From positions 197,473,460 to 197,537,459 of the forward strand of contig OU015492.1 of the NCBI GenBank assembly GCA_907164885.2: 64,000 bases of DNA, in the 5' to 3' direction. Shown piece after piece: positions 45,501 to 51,949 of this stretch. The notes under the pieces were generated by a model. That model was not told where the DNA came from, did no database searches, and worked only from the letters and a program-made list of their open reading frames with translations. Each line of letters starts with the position of its first letter. Position 1 is the first letter of the stretch. Source of the stretch: Dolomedes plantarius. Lineage: Eukaryota; Arthropoda; Arachnida; Araneae; Dolomedidae. The translations under genes were made by a program, and so were the position numbers.

Positions 45501-46336
45501 AATGAAGACAATATGAAAGGCACAGAGAACAAAGTATGAAAAGAAAAATAAATTACTAAATATTTATACTAGATGTATGTTACATAATATGTCCTAACTG
45601 TTAAAGTATCAGAATTTTTTTTCAAAAACAGGGTAAAAATTGTCAGGCTACATAAAGCATGTATTTCTGAAGTTGTGTATGCTCGTTTTTTCCTTTTCAG
45701 CAAATTTATAAGTTTCATCCAAAGTTTATATCCAAGTGAAATAAGTATTATCCCCCATTTTTATCTCTGTGAGATTTCTCTTATCATAAAAAATTACCTT
45801 AAATTATAAGCAAATAATTTATAGAGGAAAGAATATAACACCATATTAACCATCATTTTACAATTATTTGTTATAATTAAATATTAACAAATTCTATGTT
45901 TTTCATTAGTTTAATGATGCCATTTTCATGCTACTTCATTTTCTATTAATAAAATAAATTTTTGAAAGTAGTAATTAGTTAAATTTATCTTTTAGGTACC
46001 ATTATAAGTATAGCCTTTTTTAACTTTGCTGGAATGAGTGTAACCAAAGAATTGAATGCTACTACAAGAATGGTTTTAGATAGTGTTAGAACTTTCGTTA
46101 TCTGGATTGTTTCACTGGCTTTAAAATGGCAGACATTCAGCTGGCTACAGTTGGTTGGTTTCATTATTCTTTTAACTGGAATGTGTCTGTATAATGATGT
46201 ATTTCTTCGACCCCTGTATGAAAAGATTAGAGGAAAGTACAGAACTGAAGGGGAGAGAGAACCTTTGCTCAGGAGTTCAGATGAAGAGTCATCAAGTCCA
46301 TTGGCTAAAACTGTGGAGAAATCAATCAATGCTTAA
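23660..46336 (+). CDS. SLC35F6: SLC35F6-like membrane transporter (7 exons)
   Basis: A member of the drug/metabolite transporter superfamily, SLC35F branch; vertebrate SLC35F6 is a lysosomal/mitochondrial membrane protein. Coding exons: 23660-23736, 38421-38490, 39163-39388, 41597-41770, 44334-44444, 44632-44790, 45996-46336. Their sum is 1158 nt, giving 385 residues, close to the family's about 370. Every intron is GT-AG and the phases (2,0,1,1,1,1) join smoothly. The start MAWTTYQKLLALLMVATGSI opens the first transmembrane helix. Family-typical segments are ALCDMTGTSIMYVGLTLTYA, GAVIVFTGLLSVAFLDRHLK, AQIIVATQMVVEEKFV and NATTRMVLDSVRTFVIWIVS. About ten hydrophobic helices are present, with a charged C-tail carrying an acidic dileucine EREPLL. 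Intron 1 is 14.7 kb and full of transposons. Confidence 0.93.
23737..25925 (+). other. Intron 1, proximal part, no repeat recognised
   Basis: About 2.2 kb of AT-rich intron immediately after exon 1 without an identifiable transposon border. Because the rest of the intron is packed with elements, this portion could retain regulatory sequence; none is specifically recognised. Confidence 0.4.
25926..26162. mobile_element. Short hAT MITE (GGTGGGCAA family)
   Basis: It starts CAGAGGTGGGCAATTGTTTT and ends GGCCGCAATTTGCCCACCCC, inverted repeats of the common hAT type. A GGGCCGC block follows the left end. No clean target duplication is visible. It is an internally deleted relative of the outer element at 27216. 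Confidence 0.72.
26163..27207. other. Intron 1 spacer
   Basis: No gene was recognised. A minus-strand B-box-like sequence, GGGTTCGTATCCCGG, lies at about 26640-26655 without a matching A box. Confidence 0.3.
27216..28103. mobile_element. hAT MITE (GGTGGGCAA family) with nested hAT
   Basis: It starts CAGGGGTGGGCAACTGTTTT and ends AATTTGCTCACCCCTG plus TA. The 8-mer TTCTATGT flanks it on both sides (27208-27215, 28104-28111). The interior is split by a second hAT element at 27333-27913. A CA microsatellite and CTGTCTTGG-type repeats lie near the right end. Confidence 0.85.
27333..27913. mobile_element. Nested 581-bp hAT MITE, perfect TSD
   Basis: The ends are CAGAGGTGGTGAACCCGCGG and AGGTTCCCCACCTCTG, with GCGGCCTCC blocks near both ends. 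The exact 8-mer GTATAAAT flanks it (27325-27332, 27914-27921). It lies inside the older hAT element 27216-28103. Confidence 0.92.
28115..28418. mobile_element. 304-bp hAT MITE, perfect TSD
   Basis: The ends CAGGGGTGTCAAACTCGCGG and TTTGAGTTTGACACCCCTG are near-perfect inverted repeats. The exact 8-mer TATGTAAC flanks it (28107-28114, 28419-28426). Its left target duplication overlaps the right target duplication of the preceding hAT element. Confidence 0.93.
28803..29635 (+). mobile_element. hAT (Charlie-like) relic
   Basis: The ends are CAGTGCTCCGCAACCTCTGT and (inverted) CAGAGCTCCGCAAACCTTTT. The flanking 8-mers GATTAAGA and GATTAAAA match at 7 of 8. Inside is the C-terminal end of a ZBED/FAM200-like hAT transposase (28986-29207). 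Both termini repeat the phrase GTGCCGCGG/GTGCCGTGG. Confidence 0.88.
28986..29207 (+). pseudogene. hAT-Charlie transposase C-terminal remnant
   Basis: The frame contains FWISVKKEYPQISDKAIAIL and LPFSTTYLCEQSFLTL, the hallmark C-terminal stretch of Charlie-type hAT transposases and their domesticated ZBED5/FAM200 relatives. The BED zinc finger and catalytic core are deleted. It is a fragment, not a host gene. Confidence 0.85.
29644..30619. other. Intron 1 spacer
   Basis: No gene was recognised. The segment 30168-30243 is an imperfect duplicate of 28641-28712 (shared TTAGCT.. GAGACAAA and CTACCTTTTGTTCT blocks), indicating an unclassified dispersed repeat. Confidence 0.35.
30620..30818 (-). 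mobile_element. hAT MITE (GGCGCCCGGGGC family), incomplete
   Basis: It begins CAGTGGCATAGCGAGAGGGG, followed by GGGTCTATCATGCCCCGGGC and GCGCCAAATGGTCCTTTTCA, i.e. the family in reverse orientation. The opposite terminus is not found before the BEL/Pao insertion or clearly after it. Confidence 0.65.
30824..31191 (-). repeat. BEL/Pao 3' LTR
   Basis: On the minus strand it starts TGTTACAACTGGC and ends GATTTGCAATA. The last codons of the pol frame lie inside it. Length 368 bp when defined by the CATAT target duplication. Confidence 0.93.
31157..36625 (-). CDS. BEL/Pao Gag-Pol polyprotein, intact
   Basis: A 1822-residue uninterrupted frame. Order: N-terminal coiled coil (about 1-60); DUF1759 Gag-like region (about 125-290, LPKLSIPKFYGDSSQWLNFW); zinc knuckles around 405-440 (CFRCLHIKHIARDC, CTICGYKHLSIMC); retropepsin-like protease DUF1758 with IDTGSQ at about 500; reverse transcriptase with DIEKAFLQI and FYVDNSLISL at about 917; Peptidase_A17/RNase H region; integrase zinc-binding HX..CX2C at about 1400; integrase core with GVDLAGPLY (about 1445) and SDNGTNF (about 1508) plus downstream Glu; C-terminal DUF5641. 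YVDN replaces the canonical YVDD, a variant I recall from this A17-containing clade. The frame runs 35 bp into the 3' LTR. Confidence 0.95.
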   Translation of the reverse strand: MAEDTINVLKTKRTKLRTAITKCCQKIEAEIAKTEVNVEELEETLELLNEKAETLKGTDTDLERLLKPKEYEKEFDSIEEYSEKVTLWKFRAKKRISANAPPPRKHDDDSAVPHQIESPKETTTVKLPKLSIPKFYGDSSQWLNFWNSFQSAINNNESLNKIDKFNYLKAYLGGTAASIVEGFSLSPENYDSVIKLLEERFGRKSILIDAHIGNLLNIPPLKHSSDVKGFRNLFDRCQTQIRSLDALGVVSDTYGSLLCPMLLKLLPQDLVLAFNRTEGATDNFKVNDLMNFLMKELTSLERTKATFTQQKRDDFPRQTFLPPSTSRQPFFPRDPHISTGKGKHHPMAKKECATAADLFSKTEVARNIENKQICVFCNDDSHNSRDCEYAQSLSLDEKKSILKKKGACFRCLHIKHIARDCKAKTICTICGYKHLSIMCNFSKHDNVNNVSLEKTENKSDSSVGNSVLTNQSDYTEVYLQTLIVGIHGKDGKKGFIRCIIDTGSQNSYISKYVVERLQLKSLKEEIVTHGLFGGLEVSEKHNRYRIRLSSIDESHTCEVDVLDEKKICSVIPKVKNMYWIRELRNKGIYVSDIFEKETSRLYQKDPQEIHLLLGADIAGSLFTSQIEQLPWGGLVALKTKLGWTLMGKMTSGNTETKNSLSGLTLSLHVSDLWRLDTLGILDNEENKNKSLLEEEARKYFVDTVKRNKDGRYEVSLPWILDNSMLPSNRDLAEKCLRKTEKKLVSSNKREDYHEVFSYWESNDIIECITDEKEHGTHYLPHRPIIKETSQTTKIRPVFNASARLKNSPSLNDCLTKGPNLIEILPRILNRFRKYRIAVSSDIEKAFLQISIRETDRDFLRFLWFDAENNLKIYRHKRVVFELTSSPFLLAATLDYHLNQVPDNLSETAELLRNSFYVDNSLISLNSIEETEKFIEESNLILSSGHFNLRCWRSNVRNAMINETEMEAVHILGLLWDLETDTLSLKIEQMLINDEPVTKRKALSLIQRIFDPIGFTVPVILVAKIILQETWLLKIKWDDELPTPLNKQFKTWFNQLFLLSQLRVPRWLNISYDKENEITLHVFCDASKRAFATCVFLRISTTAGIRVQLVNSRSRLAPLKPISIPRLELLSCLIGARLASTVLSDLKLPNVATVLWSDSSTALGWIKREHSWGTFVHNRVQEIRTLTNPSTWRHIPGHLNPADLPSRGCSAAQLSKSRWWEGPPWLYLTETEWPQTYEQPDEDLLHQEKRKTILTSQNKEKNSDSDWFYRYFSSFQKIVRLIAWIFRFCYNARSSERNTANLSVSETERAERSLCRLIQNDSFTGQEDNSIRALRPIVDQDGILRAKTNIIYRKDIEHFRFPVILPSNHAVVHSVIFEKHIELQHAGVSILMANLREKYWILKSRKTIRKVIQKCVKCQRFNAQKSETEPGIPPEDRVRDASVFEVVGVDLAGPLYLKGNTKSWIVLFTCAVFRAVHLELVTSLSTEAFILSLRRFIARRGKPFIIYSDNGTNFIGTDRALCNIDWDALLSVATTQKIRWKFNPPSAAWWGGGWERLIRMVKQLLRRILGRASLDYEELNTILCDCEQIINSRPISYVSEDVRDPAPLSPSMFLHDLPSSGIPDIDAVDGNELNRRAKYRQRLRDELRKRFRNEYLGQLRQRKVKELNDKQLAIGDVVLLEDAKKNRIHWPLARVIEIFPGKDKVVRIARVKTQSGVFLRPVQRLYRLEIPASESRVLQEPVDVENTTSDEGTVPPETVGIQNIKPDKGNQPVLSSGRSPVVSRVGRMVRPLKRLNLTTLSPSKTVGPQGGRMLQLATGDPDL
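31192..31204 (-). promoter_or_regulatory. Polypurine tract of BEL/Pao
   Basis: On the minus strand AAGGTGGGAGAA immediately precedes the 3' LTR start TGTTAC. It would prime plus-strand DNA synthesis, and it is translated as part of the polyprotein. Confidence 0.75.
36741..36753 (-). promoter_or_regulatory. Primer-binding site of BEL/Pao
   Basis: TGGCATCCCTGCC begins 3 nt downstream of the 5' LTR. TGG pairs with the CCA end of a tRNA. I cannot name the tRNA with confidence. Confidence 0.65.
36757..37124 (-). repeat. BEL/Pao 5' LTR
   Basis: Indistinguishable by eye from the 3' LTR. On the minus strand it is followed by TTT and then the primer-binding site. The promoter would lie here, reading against the host gene. 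Confidence 0.93.
37130..38420. other. Distal intron 1, SINE fragments
   Basis: Apart from the SINE pieces at 37456-37560 and about 37706-37735, this holds a G/C-rich patch with GGGGGCCCCCAGGCCCGGGC near 37292, possibly a worn transposon end. The rest is AT-rich intron. Confidence 0.4.
37456..37560 (-). mobile_element. tRNA-derived SINE (family A) fragment
   Basis: The minus strand reads CCAGAACCTGTAGGTTTGAG then TCCCACTGTTAGAATGGATG and TTTGCAGCCGTTCGAAATCG, matching the head and body of the SINE at 22478-22668. 5' and 3' ends are missing. A further 30-bp scrap matching its A-box region is at about 37706-37735. Confidence 0.7.
38421..38490 (+). CDS. SLC35F6: SLC35F6-like exon 2
   Basis: The acceptor is TTTCCTCTTAG, the donor CAG|GTCATT. 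Encodes WADRLESTNSVGKKEKFNHP and FLQ, the first loop with conserved WAD. Confidence 0.88.
38491..39162 (+). other. Intron 2, with 63-bp tandem duplication
   Basis: AT-rich intron. Positions 38948-39010 and 39011-39073 are a tandem duplication with one visible mismatch. No other element was recognised. Confidence 0.6.
38948..39073. repeat. Tandem duplication, 63 bp x 2
   Basis: Both copies begin GTGAATTCCTTCAAGTAATA and differ by one base (ATTGAG versus ACTGAG), so the duplication is recent. Confidence 0.92.
39163..39388 (+). CDS. SLC35F6: SLC35F6-like exon 3
   Basis: The acceptor is TTTTTTCTAG, the donor G|GTAAGT. Encodes SMFLGEMSCFLVFYIMECVN and the AL.D..GTS..Y.GL helix characteristic of SLC35F6. 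Ends one base into a Gly codon. Confidence 0.92.
39516..40449. mobile_element. 934-bp Tigger-type non-autonomous element
   Basis: The ends CAGTGGTACCTCGACTTACG and the inverted CAGTGGTACCTCGAGTTACG are nearly identical, with TA on both sides (39514-39515, 40450-40451). Sub-terminal ACTCGTAACTCGA motifs repeat. An open stretch at 39894-40082 (minus) has no recognised domain. It lies in intron 3 of the transporter gene. Confidence 0.88.
40452..41596 (+). other. Distal intron 3
   Basis: AT-rich, no element borders recognised. Confidence 0.35.
41597..41770 (+). CDS. SLC35F6: SLC35F6-like exon 4
   Basis: The acceptor is CTTACTTTTAG, the donor G|GTAATA. Encodes two membrane segments around FEWAGIGVVILGLVCVGMSD. 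Confidence 0.92.
41771..42603 (+). other. Proximal intron 4
   Basis: AT-rich intron sequence without a recognised element; the mariner relic starts at 42604. Confidence 0.35.
42604..43560 (-). pseudogene. mariner transposase relic
   Basis: The left border CAAGGTGCGCCCATAAAGTA follows a TA dinucleotide. On the minus strand the N-terminal helix-turn-helix reads MEQRCNIKFCYKLGKSATET, then LSRTQVYEWYNCFKCGWESI and EDESKTGCP, as in mariner transposases. Further along, FDSRQCFLLHDNDRSHTAIS carries the second catalytic Asp. Frameshifts and missing sequence between them show it is dead. The right terminal repeat was not found. A different lineage from the mariner relic at 3330-4330. Confidence 0.8.
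43607..44333 (+). other. Distal intron 4
   Basis: A roughly 300-bp patch (43620-43920) is richer in G+C and reads like an old repeat or LTR fragment, but no border or domain could be assigned. The rest is AT-rich. Confidence 0.3.
44334..44444 (+). CDS. SLC35F6: SLC35F6-like exon 5
   Basis: The acceptor is TTTCTTTTAG, the donor G|GTAATAC. Encodes DLLIIMAQIIVATQMVVEEK and the HNISPLLGVGWE loop conserved in the family. Confidence 0.9.
44632..44790 (+). CDS. SLC35F6: SLC35F6-like exon 6
   Basis: The acceptor is TTCCATTATAG, the donor CAG|GTATTA. Encodes a membrane helix (FGFVILTILLVPMYYI) and the loop NPGGQLEDALDGLIQIKNN. Confidence 0.9.
44791..45995 (+). other. Intron 6
   Basis: AT-rich intron, no element recognised. 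Intron 5 (44445-44631) is only 187 bp and clean. Confidence 0.4.
45996..46336 (+). CDS. SLC35F6: SLC35F6-like exon 7 (terminal)
   Basis: The acceptor is TATCTTTTAG. Encodes the last two membrane hairpins and the cytosolic tail with EREPLLRSSDEESSSPLAKT, then TAA. A candidate polyadenylation signal ATTAAA is at 46425-46430. Confidence 0.93.
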
Positions 46337-47096
46337 AATAAGATTAAATTTAGTCATTGTGTTGTATTTTGACTTATCTCATTTGTACATATATTTTGTA
46401 TATAAATGGATATCTATTTTAGACATTAAACCTATTTTTTTTTAAAAAAAAAAGCACATGCAATTTTTTCTTTTATTATTTATTTCAAATTGCTCTGCTC
46501 AAGAAAAGAAAGTGGCGATAGGTAAATAGTCAAATATATAAAAAACAAAAATGTACATTACAAAATGTAACTGGAAAATTTAACTATAATATAAATGTAT
46601 ACAGAAAGACATTCATTAAATGTTAAAGAAAAAAAACAACCTCAAATTGCTTCAAATTATTTTGAACACTAGCTTCTGAGTTGGTAATGAAGCAAATGAA
46701 GCAGCAAGTCACTGGTTAATTTTTTATAAAGCATATTTAAATAGAATAGCCTAAAACTTATAATTTGAAGTTCAGTCATTTATAGAAATAGCGACAGCTT
46801 TGTTTTTGAAATTACCCTAGGCTTATCACTCATTATCTGGAAAAGATTTATTAGACCTAATAAATATTTGATAAATTAAGTCAAAAACCAAACCCATCTT
46901 TATACAGAAAATCTATTCATCAGCATTTAACCCTTAGACCGTTACGAACGTGCTCAGCGCGTTCATCAGTCTTTCCCCCAGCGTTACGAATGCGCTGGAC
47001 GCATCCATCTGGATATTCCAATGTTTTGCGCGTTACAAACACATTTAACACATTCTAAATTGATTTTTCATTCATCAATAGGTGACAGAACTTTAA

Positions 47097-48577
47097 CCCT
47101 TTCGCGACGGCAGTTCCGATCACGCGCTTTCCTCTGAGGCCGGAGGTTTTTCTCGTGAGCGTACCCTCCAGGCCGGCGGTTTTACAAGCGCTAAGCCTAA
47201 ATTTACGAAAAATTCCAAAATAGTAACATTTACGAGTAAATCTATTTATTTAAGCTATATATGGGTTACTTACACATTCTTTTATTATTTCTCCACTAAA
47301 AGATTTTTGTTATACAGTAAAATATTTTTTGCTGGGACATACTGTCGAAATCCTAGTCGCCCTTTCCATACTAAGAGACTTTCATCAACTGATATATTCC
47401 TATCAGGAATATATCAAGAACTCTGAAAGTTTTGAATGATTAAATCTAAAAAAGGTTTAATTTTTTCAATCTTTTTGGCATCAGAAGAAGTTAAATGCAA
47501 GTATCGAAGAATTTTGATGCACTGGTCCCGAGTGATAACCTTACTGAAAAAAGGTGTTGCAATCATGGGATTCGTTGAGTAGTACATCTTAATTTTCATT
47601 TTTTTTTCACAATGCCCATCAAAATTGTCAAAGCAAATTAAACATTTCTTCTTTAGTTACAGGCAAAAAATACTTTGAGGATGAACTCTATTCACTTTCT
47701 GGGTTTACGTACCTCTCATACGCATTAATTTGGTTAGTATAATATAATACGCATTAATTTAGTTATTAAATCCATTACAGTTTCATAAAATAAAACCTAA
47801 AAAAATCAAATTCATTTGATACAACATCATCGACTTTTATTCCACATGCCACTGTGAATGTTAGTTGAGTTAAATCCCTTACACGAGAAGACCACGAAGA
47901 AGCACCGTCCTGTGATATGCTCAGAATAGAAATGTCTGATATATCTTCATCATCACTCTGATCTCGGTGCTCCAAATCAACAGATTCACCCCACGAGATT
48001 CACTGGAAGATATCACTGTCACTACTTTCAGAATTTGTTTCAGATTCCGACACATTTCTCATCAATTCAGAAATTTCGTCTTCTGTCAAATATTTTCTCC
48101 TTTTCGCCATATTAAATACTCAAAGGAAAGAAATCTCACTTCAACAGGGTCTGATTCTGACTCAAAACTAAACGGTGAACCCATATACCCAATGCTGCAA
48201 TCCCACCGCAAAAGAAAAACAAAATTGCTCGTAAACAAAGAACACGTGCAAAGTTTCAATGCCCTACCCTCTGACAGCCAGACGCAATACATCCCTTCCT
48301 CCGTTTGTTTACATAAAACGATAGTCAGCATGTGATTCATACTAGTCTTGTTTTCGAATAGAAGGACCTTCTATTCGTACTACGTGTACTCCAAATTTCA
48401 TAGACATGCGGTGCCATCTTGTGCCCCAAAAATTAACTAATAAAACGTTCCGAACTACTGACACGGATAGGTGACGGTCGGCCAGAAACTCTGATAGCTG
48501 CTGTCGCGTATACGTGACGGTCGGCCAGAAACGCGGATAGCTGCTGTCACGTATACGTGACGTTCGCCGCGAAAGGG
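47097..48577 (-). mobile_element. Nested piggyBac element
   Basis: It starts CCCTTTCGCGACGGCAG and ends (inverted) CCCTTTCGCGGCGAACG, flanked by TTAA (47093-47096, 48578-48581). Near the right end a unit of about 55-60 bp containing CGTGACGGTCGGCCAGAAAC is repeated. It encodes a broken transposase on the minus strand. Confidence 0.9.
47414..48110 (-). pseudogene. piggyBac transposase remnant
   Basis: From the ATG at 48110 the minus strand reads MAKRRKYLTEDEISELMRNV, then an acidic stretch, an in-frame stop, and a second acidic stretch ending ISILSISQ. Further downstream YYSTNPMIATPFFSKVITRD, QCIKILRYLHL is the diagnostic segment of piggyBac transposases (DUF4371-free PGBD family). The DDD catalytic core that should follow is missing, so the gene is dead. 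Confidence 0.85.
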
Positions 48578-49080
48578 TTAAAGACATTAGAATACCATTT
48601 CTCCTGATAAGAAGTATCATTTTAGGGGATTATTTTTAGGATACATGCAGTATAAAATGGCGGGAATTTTGGGTTTTCGAAAGGAACTGATATTTCAAGT
48701 GATTCCGAGAGTGATATTTAGATTTATTCGATGATAAAAGTGATGAAAAGACAATAGTGAACTAAGTGATGAATAGACTATATGGTATAAACACAGTGAA
48801 GTGGGTTAATGCATATCACCTTGCTTTAAAATATACCATACTATAAGAAATTTATAACCCAAAAAATCTGTACATTATATAATTATATATATGTATTCTT
48901 AAAAATTTTATGTTTCACTTATTTTGTATTATTTATTTTGATTTAAATAACTCAACTGTATAGAACTCGTATTTTTTAAAGACCCTTCAAAATGCAGATC
49001 CACCGAAATGCTCTGCTAAAAAAATAACCCATTGCTGGGGGAAGAACCAGAAGGCGAAAACTCAACAGTCTAAGGGTTAA

Positions 49081-49761
49081 AGATGACATGTTATCAAACA
49101 TAAAATATAAACAAAAACAATTTACTCAAAATAAGAGTAATTTTCATAAACTCTTATAAAAATTACAAGCTTGAAGTTTTTTTTTTATCTTATATTTATC
49201 AATCATTCAAAAAGCTCTTGAGGTTTTGTTTCCCCTGGGATAATATTGAACTGTTGATCCTTAAAACCTTTCAGCAAAATTGTTAGATTTTGATTTCAAA
49301 TTGTTTCTTTATTCAATTGCAGTACCTATTACACATATATTGTCACATAAAAAAATACTGTTTTGATCATTAAGTCTAAAGACCTCACAGCACTATAGAC
49401 AATTGGCTGATCAGTCTGGGACTTAAATAATATCTTCCTAGTTAATGGGGAACGGATTTAAACATTTTAATGCACAATAAAAGTATTAGTTACATGGAAA
49501 GAATATTCCATGATGAGCTTTCTTATAGAAAGTATTTTATATTTAATTTACATGCAAGAATCTATTGTGCATTATAATGTATATTTTGTTTAATTTCACA
49601 ACATTCTCTATTAACAAAATTTTGCATTTCTCCCCTTTTTTGTAACCTTATCACATGGGAGATAAGTTTCACTTATCTAAGCTAAGTATATCTTTTAGAA
49701 AAGAGCTTAGCAAAATTAATGAATGTTAAACAGGAATTTTAATTTCCAGATGAAAAAAAAT
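49081..49761. other. Intergenic / BTB gene 3' region
   Basis: AT-rich sequence downstream of the minus-strand BTB gene; it probably contains its 3' UTR. No element was recognised. Confidence 0.4.
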
Positions 49762-50761
49762 TTATATGAATATAAGACTTGTAACTCCCCATACATCTTC
49801 TCCATGAACAGAAAAGTTAATGTGGCCTGTAGACATCCTAATAGTATTAATTGGTAATGTCATTCTAGGACATTGTATAGCATAACTATTGACACTCAGA
49901 CTATATATATCTCCACTCTTAAGAAATACAGGTTGCTTTAGCAGAACTTCTGTATTATACCATACATTTTGATTCATGTGTAGAGTTTGAAACCAGCAAT
50001 GTTCTGGAACATTATATGTGAACATTGTAGTTTTTGGATTATTTTCCTTAATTAATGTTAAAGGCAAATCAAGGGGAGTGACTCCTGAAACTGCAGTAAA
50101 ACGTAGTCCAATTAAGTGAAGAGATGAATCAACAGAAAATCTTAGGCAGCTAAAATGGTCGCCAACAAAATCTGAACAGTTCTGATTCATTTCAAATTCC
50201 AGCCGTTGTGAATATAATAACAATGATTCAAGTACAGAAAATCCTATGCGATTACGATTATTGGGTTTTACACACGAAAGAACACAGGGTGGTAAAGCAC
50301 TTTTATCAGCATCTGACATATCATCCACACAGACATGCTGAAGAAATGGTTTCAGTTCATTCAAAATATTAGCTTCTGTAATTGTCTGGCCAGTTCGACA
50401 ACATTCTAGACGAGCCCATCTTAACAGAGTCTCAAAAACAACTAATTCACTATCAATATTTAGATCTGAACTAGATACAACATCCATAACACAGTCTTTG
50501 CTCAGCAGTTCAAAAGCATTACTTCTCAATACAACAAATCCAGCATCTAAAATAAGTTTCAAGCATTTGTCTTGTAAGGCTGGTACAGAACAACTTGATG
50601 CTTTATCATATATATAACAGACATTTGAAGGCGTTATAACATCTTCTAAAAATCTTCCACACTTTTGAACAAGGTCTGTTACTTTGTATTTAAAAGCAGC
50701 ACTAAGGAGATCCACTGCTTCCGTCCAACATTCAACTTCCAACTTTCCTGTATATATATAT
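49762..50761 (-). CDS. BTB protein, terminal coding exon
   Basis: The acceptor on the minus strand is TTTTAACAG|A. A single 1000-nt exon encodes the rest of BTB, all of BACK and the PHR-like region, ending WGVTSLIFI and a stop. Confidence 0.9.
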
Positions 50762-51903
50762 CTGTTAAAATAAAAAGATTCCTTTTCAAATTAAAGAAAC
50801 AAATAAAGAAAAAGTAACAAATACTACAAAAAAGCCTAAATCAGCTCTAAAAACACATTTATCACACATCAAGAGTATTTTTTATTGATCTGAAAGAAAT
50901 TAGATTCTTAGCACTCCATAAACTAACATGCCCTCCTCTAAGAAATACAACACCTTTTTGTTTGCCTTTTTTTGCATCTTGTTCCTGGTTTTAATTTTTT
51001 AAAAAAAAATTCAAGTTTATTTGAACTATTCTTTTATTTCATTGAGGTATTGTGCTATTAAATAGGAGATACTTACAAGATAGATATGATCGATTCTTTT
51101 AAAATTAGTTTTTTTATGATAAATTTATTTAAAAAATATTATTTATGTTCTTCACATCCTTTTAATATTTTGCTATTTGTATTATACTTCCAGAATATAA
51201 TGCAGTATATCAATAGCAGACTTTGCACTTTAATCCAACCATCCAACTCCAACATAATGTAGTATCAAGTTACATATGAAGTTAATATGAAAAATTTCTA
51301 TGATTTTCAAAATTACTCACCAGAATATGGTAATTATTTAAGAGAGCTAAGAATCATTTTGATAGAATATTAACAAAAATTTTCAAAACAAACTAAAATG
51401 ATTTTATGACTGGTTAAAATATGCATGATCAAATGGGTATCAACCAAACCTAATTTACCTGATTATTAATTGCAAATTATATAGGAACACTTTAGTATAA
51501 TACATTTTAACATTAATTTGAAAAATTTTACATCTCCTTTGAAAACGAATATTTTGAAGTACAAAGTTAAAAAATATCTTTAATAATATATTGCCCTCCT
51601 TAGTTAAAGTGTCTTAATTAACATTTTTAACTTTTTGAGAAACCTGGGTTCTAATGCAGTTAGGACAAATATGTTAGATAGATTTAAGAGCTTCCCAAAG
51701 CAGATAGGACATTCTAACTTAGTAAAAAAGATAATTAAACATAAGGAATTAAAATATTAGAAAAATAAATTAAATATAAATGAAAATTTTGCACATAGGA
51801 CATTTTAACTAAGGAGGGCAGCATATCTGCCAATATCTCATTTATTTCCACAAATACACCTACAGAAGGTTATATGTCATCAAAATAAATAGAAGAAATG
51901 TTA

Positions 51904-51949
<46 letters not shown>

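Larger units (their letters stand above)
46931..49076 (-). mobile_element. Outer piggyBac-type element
   Basis: It starts CCCTTAGACCGTTACGAACG and ends (inverted) CCCTTAGACTGTTGAG, with the piggyBac target TTAA on both sides (46927-46930, 49077-49080). Sub-terminal motif CGTTACGAA(C/T)G repeats near the left end. A second piggyBac-type element occupies 47097-48577. No transposase sequence can be assigned to the outer element itself. Confidence 0.85.
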
